Positions 29,220-40,100 of a stretch of DNA of 64,000 nt are shown here, one piece after another. A program made the position numbers and the translations under genes. The notes beneath the pieces were generated by a model, which was given only the letters and a program-made list of their open reading frames with translations, was not told the origin of the DNA and ran no database searches. The stretch comes from Gracilaria gracilis (taxonomy: Eukaryota > Rhodophyta > Florideophyceae > Gracilariales > Gracilariaceae): contig JARGSG010000024.1 of assembly GCA_030374805.1 (NCBI GenBank), positions 496,001-560,000 on the forward strand, read 5' to 3'. Numbering within the stretch: the stretch's first letter is position 1; each line of letters opens with the position of its first letter.

Positions 29220-29951
29220 ATGGCTGCCACTGCTGCGTACGTCACTCAGCCTGCGTTCCGACCGTCGCGCGTGCTACGGCGCTCCGCCAGCCCCGCCGCG
29301 CAGCGGCGAACATGCGTGATAACGATGCGACGTGCGCGCGCTGTGCAGCGTGAGTCGAGCTTATTATCCGTGCAAGCTGCAATTCCTACCCCGCGTACGC
29401 GCGTCACAATCGAAGCACCGGAATCCAATCGGCGGCTGGTATCGGCCTGCAACCTCATCAACGCCCCGCTGGCAACGGTGTGGGCACTTCTCTCAGACTA
29501 CGCCAACCTGGCCACGCATATTCCGAACCTGCTCATGTCGGAGAGAAGGATGCATCCGAATGGCGGCATTCGTGTAGAGCAATGTGGCGCGCAGAGCATT
29601 TTTGGCTTTCAGTTTCGTGCCAGTTTGGTTATGGATATGATTGAGGTCAACGCCTCGTCGTCCAACTGGCGCGCCATCAACTTTGATCTTGTGTCCAGTC
29701 GAGATTTTCGCCAGTTTGAGGGCGTATGGAGGATGGAGAAGGTTGATGACAGTAAGACCGCTTTGTATTATACCGTCTCGATTGTACCGAAGGGACTTGT
29801 ACCGGTCAAGGCCATTGAATGGAGGATTTCGGAAGATGTTCCCGAGAATATGGATGCTGTTCGATTGGAATGTGAAAGGAGACGCAGATCAGCTGTTGCT
29901 TCTAGTAGACGTGAACAGCTGTCTCGTACAAACAAGTCGCGCCTGTCTTAG
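29220..29951 (+). CDS. Plastid-targeted SRPBCC (START-like) protein
   Basis: 243 residues from the ATG at 29220; the upstream frame opens only at TTG. The first about 60 residues are rich in Ala, Arg, Ser and Thr with almost no acids (MAATAAYVTQPAFRPSRVLRR), a typical plastid transit peptide. The rest is the SRPBCC/polyketide-cyclase-like fold: LVSACNLINAPLATVWALLSD, YANLATHIPNL, FRASLVMDMIE, RDFRQFEGVWRME, and ALYYTVSIVPKG then LVPVKAIEWRI. This order matches the COQ10-like proteins of plants, algae and cyanobacteria, which hold a hydrophobic ligand in the helix-grip cavity. Ligand and role are unknown; lipid or isoprenoid binding in the plastid is the usual proposal. It ends with a basic Arg/Ser-rich tail. 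Confidence 0.88.
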   Translation: MAATAAYVTQPAFRPSRVLRRSASPAAQRRTCVITMRRARAVQRESSLLSVQAAIPTPRTRVTIEAPESNRRLVSACNLINAPLATVWALLSDYANLATHIPNLLMSERRMHPNGGIRVEQCGAQSIFGFQFRASLVMDMIEVNASSSNWRAINFDLVSSRDFRQFEGVWRMEKVDDSKTALYYTVSIVPKGLVPVKAIEWRISEDVPENMDAVRLECERRRRSAVASSRREQLSRTNKSRLS

Positions 29952-31273
29952 CAAACTCTTCTTTTCTTCTTCGTTTATATCTGTGTTGCTACTCGTTCTT
30001 AACTGCTTTGTTATGAGCGTGTGCCCTTTTTTTGGTCAACAACTGTACCATCACGGTACTTGTCACACATTGAATAGACACTATCTTTTTGTGTTCCGAC
30101 AAACTTTGTAATAGTCTCCTTGTTTCGGTTCTCAAACTGCACCATGTGCGGGCGCGTATACTATCGGCTTTCGTCATTGTGACGAATCCGTTTGCGACTT
30201 GTGCGAATCAAGTCCCGCCCTGTTCGCCTGCATCAAGTCATTATACCTATATTCCTGATAAAGAATACGGTATGTAACTTCCTTCATGCTGAGGATATGG
30301 GTGTTAACAAGGGAAAGAAACCCTGTAAGATGACTTTTTAAATGGTAACTTGCCGTCATCTCAGCATAGATAGGATACACCGTCACCAAAACGCTCCAAG
30401 GCAACTTGAGCACACTGACACAAATCTTGTTGGTTTTGCCGGTGGCGTGTTCCCATCGATTGCTCCTACAATTTGGTATTGTAGCCCTCGAGCGAGGTGA
30501 TGCTAAAAAATTTTTGACTCCAAATAACATCACCTATACCTCATTGATACAAGTGAAGTGCTTCAATTGCAACATGTAAACGATGTTAGATATGGCAACA
30601 CAGGGGCCCAAAAACTTGGCCTTTCTGAGGTGGGGAGAACACCACGATTGCAATTCCGTTGGTTTCGGAATAGGGGATTAAGAACCATAGTAAAAGAAAA
30701 TTGGTTCCAAAGAGCGTGCTATTATGGCCTGTACAGATGCCAAAGCAAGCATAAAACACAAAACCGACTTCACGATTAGAACCCGATTAGAACGCAGAAG
30801 CAGCGTAGCACGAGACCCTTGTAACGTACCGTAATGTAGAAACCGCTTGCGAAAGAAACCGACCGTTGGCCTTTAAAGCTCCTCCTTCTCCGGAAAGGAA
30901 ACTATTTTAGAGATGGGGTCTCCCACATTTCAGAAACAAGGTCGAGAAAACTGGGCCTGTTGATTTGGACAACCGTAGAAGCTCGAGAAAACAATTTCGG
31001 GACACCGGCAAGGTACGAAGGTATCATTCCGAACGTAAGTTACCGAAGGTACACACTTCTGATGGTTCGGAGAATTGGACGTTTGACCATCGTGGCCTAG
31101 GTACACAGCTCACTCTAGAGACACTAGATAACGTCATCACAAGTCCTTTACAAATATGGAATGAACAAAGAGGGTTAATCGCACCTCTCACCGCCCACTG
31201 TCCCAGAATGAATCACAAAATACATAAGAGTCTATCATGCGCCTCACAACAAGCACAACGAAATTCAGTGTGA
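29952..31273 (+). other. 1.3 kb intergenic region
   Basis: Only short frames without recognisable products are present. This holds the 3' ends of the convergent SRPBCC and CtlX-like genes. No tandem repeat, tRNA or mobile-element hallmark is evident. Confidence 0.45.
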
Positions 31274-32953
31274 TTAATGAAGCTCAGCAATCGTGCATCG
31301 AACGCCGCCGCCACCAACGTTCTCAATGGTAGAAATATCCGCGTGCACCAAACGTTCTAGTCCAGAAAGCAAGATATCCTTCTGCTTTTCAGTAAACGCA
31401 TTGTGTGCAGCAGTACTCATCACCATAACCTGGTCGGCATAAAAGCTTTCAAGTTCAAGCACATTACCACAGAAATGTTCCACTTGTTGATAAGAAATGT
31501 CAACAATACTATGGCCAGTTTGTTCCAAGCTGGCCACAACCATGTCACGCTCTCGTTTATCGACGATGGACTCAAGGCAAACGACAGCCACACGCGTGCC
31601 GACAGACATCATGACATTTGTATGGTAGATTGGACGTCCCTCACGGTCAACAGAAGTGAACGGAACAAGGTTGTAATCCATGACCTTTGCCCACGCACGA
31701 GCAAGTCCCAGATCCGAGCGCTGCGAAAGCGCCACATAAGCAAATCGATTAATACGGTCAAGCACCAGACTGCCAGTACCTTCCAGGAAGCGTGGTGGGT
31801 CAGTCTCCTCCTCCCTGGTCATGTCATAAATATGAGTGTATCTTCCTCTCGTTAGTAAACGCTGCACCAGTCGTCGTTCCTTTCGTCTGGTATCGGCTTT
31901 CATGGGATAAAGAACAAGTACACACGAGCTGCCCGTCTCAATGTTAGTATGAGTCGAAAAAGTATTATTGGGGAAGCAGGCATCGGGGGTATTATGCCAA
32001 TCCTCATGCGTGAAAAGATGAACGTGGGCTCCGACGCCGTTCACGCGATCAACCAAGGCATCATGCAATCCACAAAACTCCGTGAGTACCTTGCGACGTA
32101 GAGCGGCTCCTCCATCGTGAAGATCGAGTTCGAGCGGATGGTCACTCATGAAATGATTGTCTGCGGCAGCGCTTTGGTTGAAGGAAAATGCAGTGGGAGC
32201 GCAGGCCAGCACATGGTTGGTAGATTGCTGTACGGGAATAGGGTCGACTCCGTCTCGCATGCGAGCCAGTTGGGACGAAGTGTCCACAGGAACAACTCGA
32301 AAACCAGCGCCGTGCAAGTAAGAGATGAGTTCGACATCGGTGCGAACAGGCTTGTACGCACCATCTACCCAGACGAATTCATTGACGAAACGACGCTCGG
32401 TCGGAGAGGGTTTGACGATGGAGCGTAAGACGGCAACGGCATCGTCCGCAACAAAGGCAAGGTAATCAGAAAGCGTTTTACGATGCTCGGACCTGTCAAA
32501 GACATCGCGAACTATAGCAACCTTTCGATGCCTAAAAACGTCGCCCTCAAGCGCGGACAGCACAGCCGGCCAGTTGGTCTCCAATCCAACGCCGATGAAG
32601 ACAGCGGTGGTACCCGGGATGAGGTCCGCCGGGTGGACCCTCGCGTGGCGAGGGAGGTCGTGATTACGCCAGGCGGCGTACAGCGCGTGGTGCTGACGCT
32701 GGTAGTACTGACGATGCTCGTCTCCGCCAGGCAGCGGGAGCGAATGACTGGTGGACGGAGCCGGAGACGGGGCGGGGATAGGCGGCGGCGGATCAGCGGG
32801 GGCGGCAGTGGGTGGCGATAGCAGGTGCGCGGACGCGGAAGAAGGCGGCGTCGGACGGGGCGGCGGACGCGTGTTGGGGAAGCGGCGCGGAGCACGGGAG
32901 GAAGAGGAGGTCAGTGGGGTGAGGCGAGTGAGGAGACGAGACGCTCGGAGCAT
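31274..32953 (-). CDS. CtlX-like arginine-deiminase-superfamily hydrolase
   Basis: 559 residues from the ATG at 32953. The N-terminus (MLRASRLLTRLTPLTSSSSRAPRR) is basic, Ser/Leu-rich and acid-free, a mitochondrial-type presequence. A Pro-rich linker and an N-terminal domain of about 150 residues follow. From about residue 240 the sequence matches the CtlX/amidinotransferase-like family: TPDACFPNNTFSTH (as NTPDACFPNN), VLVLYPMKADTRRKERR, FLEGTGSLVLDR, YHTNVMMSVG with the catalytic-type His, CGNVLELES, and a C-terminal GGGGVRCTIAELH with the nucleophile-type Cys553. Bacterial CtlX hydrolyses the ureido group of citrulline (citrulline ureidase). The same activity here is inference. The extra N-terminal half is absent from bacterial members. 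Divergent from the coiled-coil gene, 1.2 kb apart. Confidence 0.88.
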   Translation of the reverse strand: MLRASRLLTRLTPLTSSSSRAPRRFPNTRPPPRPTPPSSASAHLLSPPTAAPADPPPPIPAPSPAPSTSHSLPLPGGDEHRQYYQRQHHALYAAWRNHDLPRHARVHPADLIPGTTAVFIGVGLETNWPAVLSALEGDVFRHRKVAIVRDVFDRSEHRKTLSDYLAFVADDAVAVLRSIVKPSPTERRFVNEFVWVDGAYKPVRTDVELISYLHGAGFRVVPVDTSSQLARMRDGVDPIPVQQSTNHVLACAPTAFSFNQSAAADNHFMSDHPLELDLHDGGAALRRKVLTEFCGLHDALVDRVNGVGAHVHLFTHEDWHNTPDACFPNNTFSTHTNIETGSSCVLVLYPMKADTRRKERRLVQRLLTRGRYTHIYDMTREEETDPPRFLEGTGSLVLDRINRFAYVALSQRSDLGLARAWAKVMDYNLVPFTSVDREGRPIYHTNVMMSVGTRVAVVCLESIVDKRERDMVVASLEQTGHSIVDISYQQVEHFCGNVLELESFYADQVMVMSTAAHNAFTEKQKDILLSGLERLVHADISTIENVGGGGVRCTIAELH

Positions 32954-33302
32954 TTTGCGGAATGACGAAAGCAAGCGTCAGTGGTGCGAAAACGGTGCGT
33001 TGCGGCAGTGACCAAGAAGAGGCGGCCGCGGGCGGTGCGCGACGCGCGCCTAACGGGCGCGTGAGGTGGAAGTAAACTTTTGTATCAGAGCACGAGCTCG
33101 CGGACTTGCACTGGATGCGGCAGCAACGGTGGGAGGCGGATGGCACCCCCCCAGCGGATGGCTGACGTGCGCGCGATTTTTGCACAGTCAGACGCGCCCT
33201 CATGCACCGTGGCGGGGCACGCAAAAAAGTGCTCGTCGCGACAAAAACTTTTTCTTTTCGCGCCATCGACAGCTGGTATACCTTACAGAAGGTGCTGGCG
33301 AC

Positions 33303-33334
33303 GTGTCGGCGTGTCGGCGTGTCGGCGTGTCGGC
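33303..33334 (+). repeat. 8-bp tandem repeat, four copies
   Basis: Four exact GTGTCGGC units within the divergent promoter region. Confidence 0.9.
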
Positions 33335-33813
33335 GAGCGCCACGCGCCGAAAGCGCCGCGCAGCGAGCGGGGGAGGGGATCGGTGAAGCGACGCGCCGTC
33401 TCACTGGCGCAGTCGATGACTTGGCCGCGCTCTCGAGAGCAGAGCGTCGTGGACGACCTTGTGGTTGTGTCTGCGCCTGCGCCGGTTGTTGTGGTGCTTG
33501 CAGCGCGCTATAAACGCGACGCGTCGTGGCGCCTGTGAGCCGTCGCCAGCGAACGAGGCCTCTGCTCGCCTCTGCTTTCGCGTGCCGTGCGACCCGCACA
33601 CGACGCGCCGCTTCATAGATATAACTTTTACTCGCGCGTGCGTTTGCGTTCCACGCGGGCGTGTGAGCTGCGCGGAAGAGCACGTTGTCGTATCGCGCCG
33701 TACCATATATTTGCGCCTTGTCGCCTTGCAGCAAACCGCCCCCTTCCCCTCCGCGCCCCCGCTGCCGTCTCTCTGCGGCTGCGTTCGCTTCTCGCGTTTC
33801 GCGCATGGCCGAT

Positions 33814-33849
33814 CGCTTGCACGCTTGCTGTCGCTTGCACGCTTGCTGT
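33814..33849 (+). repeat. 18-bp exact tandem duplication
   Basis: CGCTTGCACGCTTGCTGT occurs twice in direct succession, about 320 bp upstream of the coiled-coil gene start. Confidence 0.9.
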
Positions 33850-34123
33850 GCGACTCCCATCGTTTCGACTCCGTTCGCTTTTTCACCCTCCAACAAAACG
33901 CCTTCGAGTTTTTGCCCGCCCGTTGTTTGTGCCCGCTAGACGTGCCACGCTTGGTTGCTAACACCCCAACCCTCCACCCCCCGTACCCTATTTTTGTGTC
34001 CCTCGACTCTCGATTCCTGCTCCGGCCAACCCGCTGTTTACCCTCCACATTCTCCCTCTTCATTCGCCTTTGGCAACACGAGAGCCTCCACAAACTTCCC
34101 ACACTGCCCTCCAACACATCGCC

Positions 34124-34130
34124 TATATAA
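34124..34130 (+). promoter_or_regulatory. TATA-box-like TATATAA close to the ATG
   Basis: TATATAA lies 46 bp before the ATG of the coiled-coil/acidic gene in a pyrimidine-rich promoter. If it works as a TATA box, the transcript leader would be only about 10-20 nt. Confidence 0.4.
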
Positions 34131-34169
34131 GCCCTGCCATCGCTGCTTCATTCATCGCTTGGAGTCATC

Positions 34170-37100
34170 ATGTCGACCGATCAGCCTTCCGTCCCCGTTG
34201 CCCACGCCACCACCAACAAGCTTCAGCTAGAGAACCAGTCCTTGAAGCGTCGACTCGTTCAATACGCCGCCACGCTTGAAAAGCTTACCACCCACGCCAA
34301 ACGGGAGATTGACCAATCCACCCGTGCAAGAGACGAGGCCTTATCCAGAGCAGCCGACGCCTCAGCGCTTCGTCAAAAGCTTTCCACCATGAATGCATCG
34401 CTTACAAATGCCCAATCCACACGCGATACCGCTACCGCCTCGCTGCATCGCGCAGAGGCAAGGGTTGAACAACTTCAAGCTACGCTCGCTTCCTTGCAGC
34501 GTCGACTTGATGATGCTCGATATGATGACACTCAGGTCGCTTCCATGCGTGAAGAGTTGCTTTCATTGAGAAAGGAGATGCCCAATCTACGCCGTCTTCG
34601 TGAACAGGATGCTTCTCGTGCCCTCACTTTGAACGACCAGTTGGAAGTGGAGAAGCAAAAGTCCGCCACTTATGATTCCATGGTTCTTCGTCTGCAGCAG
34701 ATGCAGACCGAAAACTCGCAGCTCGTTACCGATCGTGACGCCGTGCAGCTGTCGCTGTCCAATCTTCGTCGTTCGGAGAGCTCTGCTACGCGTGAGCGTG
34801 ATGATGTCATCGTTAAGCTCCGTGAGTCACAGGATATGAATGACATGCTCCGTCAGCAGCTGCATCAGCTGCAAGATCGCGTCCGTCTGCTGGAGCAACG
34901 AATCAAGGATGCCGAAGCTACCGAGATTCGTCGTGATAACGAAGTTGCTGACGCTAAGAGACAGTCCGATAATGCCGTGTCTGCTTTGAGGACGGAGCTT
35001 GATAGTGCTCTCAAGGATCTAGGTGACCGTAACACTATGTATGACGAGCTCAAGGAGAAGCACGACCGCTCGATAGATGCAGAGAGCGCCTTGGCTGAAA
35101 GGGATTCTATGCAGTCTAACATTCGTCAGCTGCAGATTGAACTCGATCAGAGCACGGAAATGCTTACCCGTGCCGCTATTGACGCCTTGGCTGACAAGGG
35201 CAAGATTCGAAAGCTTGAAGATAGCCTGTCCAAATTGCGCGCTGAGGTTGACGGTGAACGCAAGGAGAAGGGTATGTTCGAGACTAGGACCGTCAACTTG
35301 ACTCAGCAGATGGCTGCCTTGGAGGGTGAACTTGATCAGGTGCGCACCTCCAAGAGGGAGCTGGCTGATGAGTGCCACAAGTATCAGCTACAGATCCATG
35401 AACGCGACTCGGTTGTTGCTAGCAAGAACCGCGCCTTGGAGGAATTGGATACCGATAGAAATGATCGCACTTTCCAGATTGATCGTCTCAAACTTGAGCT
35501 GAGCAACTCCAAGAACGCTCTTGCCAAGAAGGAATCTGATCTTATGAAGCTCACCACGGAGTATGAGGACTTGTGCTCCGTGATCAAGTCCACTAATAGG
35601 GATCTGGATGACAAGCATAGCGAAGTCGCTGGTGCCCGCAGGGAGGTCGCCGCTGCCAATGATCAGGTTTCCAAGCTCACCCAAGAACGGGACCACCTCA
35701 AGGTTACCGTTGCTGAGCTGCAGGTCGCCAGTCGGCAAGTTGAAGAATTGTCTGCTTTGGTCAGTTCCAAGGATGACGAGATTGGCTCCATGAAGCGCTG
35801 GTGTACTAGTCTGAAGGCCGAGGCTGGAGAATCCGTGCGTGAGAAGAAGAGGCTTTCGGACATGCTTTCCGATGTCTCTGGTGACTTGAAGCGAGCGAAT
35901 CAAGAACTCGCACTCCTTCGCAACATGCGACGTGAGCAAGAGATACTTGCACATCGTATTTCGCAAATCGGCGAGACCTCGTCACGTGAGTTGAATGACA
36001 TGCGTAAGAGTCAATCTGAGCAGGCCGAGGTTCTGGCGAAGAGCACAGTTGAGGCCTACCAAGGGAGACTCGTGGAGCTACAGAAATCTGCTCATCACGA
36101 GATTGCTGACACAGTTTCAACCCAATTGAGGGATGACATTATGCCACATCTCATGCGCGCTGTCGATGCTAAGGCACGCAATTTGGTACACGCACTTGCC
36201 AAGCACGTGGAGTCCTTTACACTTGATGACGCAACGCCGGATGCTGGTGCCAAAGATCATGCTCGACCGATGCCATCCACGAAGGCTGAAGTCGCTGCTA
36301 CAGCGTCGGTGGATCGAAGCACCTATGCCACGTCCGCCTCCGCATCTCGCTCTGTGAGTCTTTCAGCTCCTCCTTCTGTGCCACCACCAGGTACTCAAAG
36401 CGCTGCCCCCCTATCGGCCACCGAATCACCTTCGATTTCTTTGGCCAATGCAAGCCATGGAGATTACACAGGGATGGAAAGTACGGCCGAACCTTCCGCA
36501 ATAACGTCTGACCGTTCCGTCGAAGCCATCCGCGTCTATGGCGGACCCTCATCCGTTCCAACCGCCACGAGCAGCGCTCAAGGTGTCCCGTCTGAAACAG
36601 TGGAGTTCCAATCCGAAGGGGTCGATATGACCGATGACATCGATCCTGTTGCGATCCACAACCGTCTGACTGAAACATATAAGCAGCTCCTTGGCGGACG
36701 CACAGACCTGGACCTGGATGAGTTTCAAACTTCACCCGAAGTCATCGAGCAGAACGTGGCATCTCGACAGGTGACATCTGTTTCTGCAGAGCCTATTGCA
36801 CAAGAGCAAAGCGAAAAGATTGCTGCAGAAGCCCCAGCGATGGATGAGCTACCAGTTGGTACCCGTGATATTCCCTCCGTGGCTGTCGAGCAACTCGACG
36901 CTCCCCAACCTCAGGAAGAACCTCTTGAAATTGTCGAGTCTTACGTTCCAAAGGAGGGTGAGGTGGACGAGTCCTTGGAAGACGGTGAGGGAGAAACGGA
37001 AGAAGACGCACCGGAGGAGCAAGAGCCTGAAGCAACGAGTGAGCCTGCCGATGATACTGCTGAAGAGTTCAAGGACGCTTTGGCCGAAGTAGTTCCTGTG

Positions 37101-40100
37101 GCACCCAACATGGATGCAGCGGTCGAAGTTCCAGAGGAGATTGTTCATGAGGAAGACGACGAGACCAACGAGCCAAGCACTGCTGAAGAACCACAGGAGC
37201 TATCCAGGGGGTTTCGCTTCGAGCAAGCTGAACCTATAGAGACAGAGGTCGAAACTGAGAAGCTCACTCAGACTGAAACCGAGAAGGAGTTGCAACAGAC
37301 GGCCAAAGTCGACACATCTCCTACTGAATCCGCACCAGTTGCAGACGTCGTTGCTCTTCCCGAGGTTGTACCAGAGCCGAAAGCTGAAGAACATGCAGAA
37401 GCAGGAGTTGCAGCTGATGATACCAATGTGGAGGAGGATATTGAGGACGATGCCCCCGAGCCGGTCGAAGAAGTCCACGACGTTGCACTGTCTGCCGAAA
37501 TGCAAGTTCAAGATGAACCCCGCGAACCGGCTGATTCAGAAGAGGCCCTCGAAGGTGAGGGATTGATAGCCGGGGAGAGGGAGTATCAGTTTGTGGCTCC
37601 GGAGCCAATTGAACCCGAAGAAGAGGACACTACAGATGCTGTGGATGAAGTGAAGCAAGACCAGGAGGAAAGTGCAGCTGATGATGGTCTGCCTCAAGAG
37701 GAAGAAGAGGATTTTGAAGATGTACTTCATGGTGCTTCCAAAGAAATTGAAGTTGCTGCAGAAGATGCTGCCGATGAGACGACGCAAGACCAAGAGGAGG
37801 TTGCTGCTGGTGATGACTTGCCGCAAGAACGCGAAGATCCCGACGAGATAGATCCCGTAGAGGTTGTTTTTGATGCCTCCCAGGAAATTGAAGCTGCTGT
37901 AGAAGATTCTGAGGATGAGACTGAGCAAGAACAAGGGGAGGTGATGGCTGGAGAAGAACACGAAGATTCTGAGGAGGTTTTTGATGATGCGTCCCGAGAG
38001 ATTGAAGCTGCTGTAGGAGGTTCTGTAGATGAGACGAAGCAAGAACAAGAGGTGGTAGCGGCTGATGATGACGTGCCACATAAACTCGAAGATTCCGCGG
38101 ATGTTGTTGACGATGCTCCCAGGGATGCTGAGGCTACAGTGGAAGATGCAGTGGATGAGACGCAGCCAGACCGGGAGGAGATTGTGGCTGATGCTTATTT
38201 GCCACGAGAACCCGAAGAACCCGAAGAGGCCTTTCATGATGCTCCCCGAGAGATTGAATCTGTTGTGGAAAACGTTCCTGAACAAGTAGAGGAGATAACT
38301 GAAGTTGAAGCGCAGAAAGATGAACCTCTTGGGGAAGCCCGCGAGCATCTACCGGAAGAAGTAGAGGAAGAAGATCATCCTTTGACTGAGGAGGGAGGCG
38401 ATGAGCCAAGAGCGATTGTGACTGTGGCAGACGCCCAAGAAGACGACGATGACGGTGAGGGGGAGCAAGAGCCTATCGAGGAGGAATTGCAAAGCGATAA
38501 AGTTCCTCAAGAAATTGAGGTGCCTGACGTCGTGGAAGAAGACGAGGAGAAGGTTGTGTCCAGTGCTGCCCCTGAACCTGAACATGAGTCTGCACCAGAG
38601 CAACCGGCAGACGACTCTGTTGAAGCGTCGTCAGGCTTGCCCACTGATGCGTTGGAGGATGCCGTCATCGATGACGACGTTGTGATGGGCAGTGAGCAGC
38701 CTCGAGGGCTTGATTTGAGTGCTGCTACGAAAGCGGTATCGGAGGACATTCCTACTACAACTGAAGCTGAGCAGCCGACTACTAGTGAGGACGTTGTGGA
38801 ACAGAGCGGAGCTTTAGGGAGTGCCATTGAAGAACATGCGGTGGAAGCAGATGAGATGCAAGCTGAACTTCAAGAGAACCGAAGTGGAACTGTTGAAGAT
38901 CCCGTTGCACACACTGCGCCGCTAGAATCATCCCTGCCGCCGCTGGAATCATCCCTGCCGGCGGAAGGGGTCTTGGGTTCTGACCAAGTGCCTGCGGTTG
39001 ATCTGAGTTCGGGATACGAAGAGGCAATCCCCGCAGCCAAGAATGTTTTGTTAAGCACCGAAGAGGAGGTTGTTGAAGAGACGTCAACCGCCGCGCAACC
39101 AGGTATCCCGTCGCATGATGATGAGGATGTTGTGCCAGGAGGTGTCGAGGACGAGGGGGAAGCTTTGGAAGACGCTACTTCCGACCCAGTGGATGTCCAA
39201 GAATCTTTGCCTCGTTCCTCCTTGGTTGAAGAAGAAACGCGCGAAGAAGAGAAAGCATCTCCGATTCAAGAGACACTGGGGGTGGATGTTGAGGATGAGG
39301 CGTTAGGCGAAGACGAACATGTGCCACGTGCTGATCATGACTATGTGGGTGAGACTACCGGAATTCGTGCTGAGGGCACTCAAGGTCTTCAAGAGGATGA
39401 CGATGTGGAAGATATTGAAGTAGTTGACGCCACCAGAGATGACTACGGTGCAGATGTTGAATTGGAGACTGAACCACCTGTGATGGCTTTTCCTACGCTC
39501 AATGTCGTTGAAGAGGAGGATATCCTGGAGGACGACGAGGACGATGACTTTGAGGATGACGAAGACGATAATCTCGAAGACGATCGTGATGTTCGTCAAG
39601 ATGGTATCGAGGAACTTGACCTGACTGAAGGGGTGCCCGCAGACCTGGATGATCACTCTGATCTTGATGAGGAGTATGAAGATGTGGTGAACGGTGACGC
39701 CGTATATGGTCATGCAGTTGTTGAGGAGTTAGCTGGGGACGTTGAAGAGGAAGATATTTCTGCTACTGCGGAACATGAAGCTCAAGTGATAGGGGGAGAA
39801 GATGAGGCGGAGGCTTTGTCGACCGAACAGGACATATACAAGGATGCGAAGGGGAGCGCGGCGGTCATGGAAGAGAAAGATCTTGACGCTTTGTCAGAAG
39901 AGCAAAGAAAAGCTGCTGGGGGTAAGCAACTGTTGGAGGTGTCGAAGGAGGAAGAAAAGGCGGAGTTTCGAGATGAGTTTATGAAAATGGCCATGAAGAT
40001 GGAGGCGGCTCAGGCGGCAGCGGCTACAGCTGCCGATGCTGAGAAGTCAGCACTCCCTGGTGGTGACGTTGAAGCGAAAGTGGATGACTCTGTGGAGGGA

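Larger units (their letters stand above)
32954..34169 (+). other. 1.2 kb divergent promoter region
   Basis: GC-rich region between the CtlX-like and coiled-coil start codons. It contains four tandem GTGTCGGC units (33303-33334) and an 18-bp perfect duplication (33814-33831 and 33832-33849). Long open frames on both strands are Arg/Ser/Ala/Pro artefacts of composition and are not called. Confidence 0.5.

Noticed and set aside
32793..33896. 367-codon minus-strand frame upstream of CtlX
   Set aside because: It is Arg/Ala/Ser composition from GC-rich promoter DNA, overlaps the CtlX start antisense or out of frame, and has no domain.
35019..36120. Minus-strand frames inside the coiled-coil gene
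   Set aside because: They are Leu/Ser-rich antisense shadows of a Glu/Lys/Gln coiled-coil coding strand.
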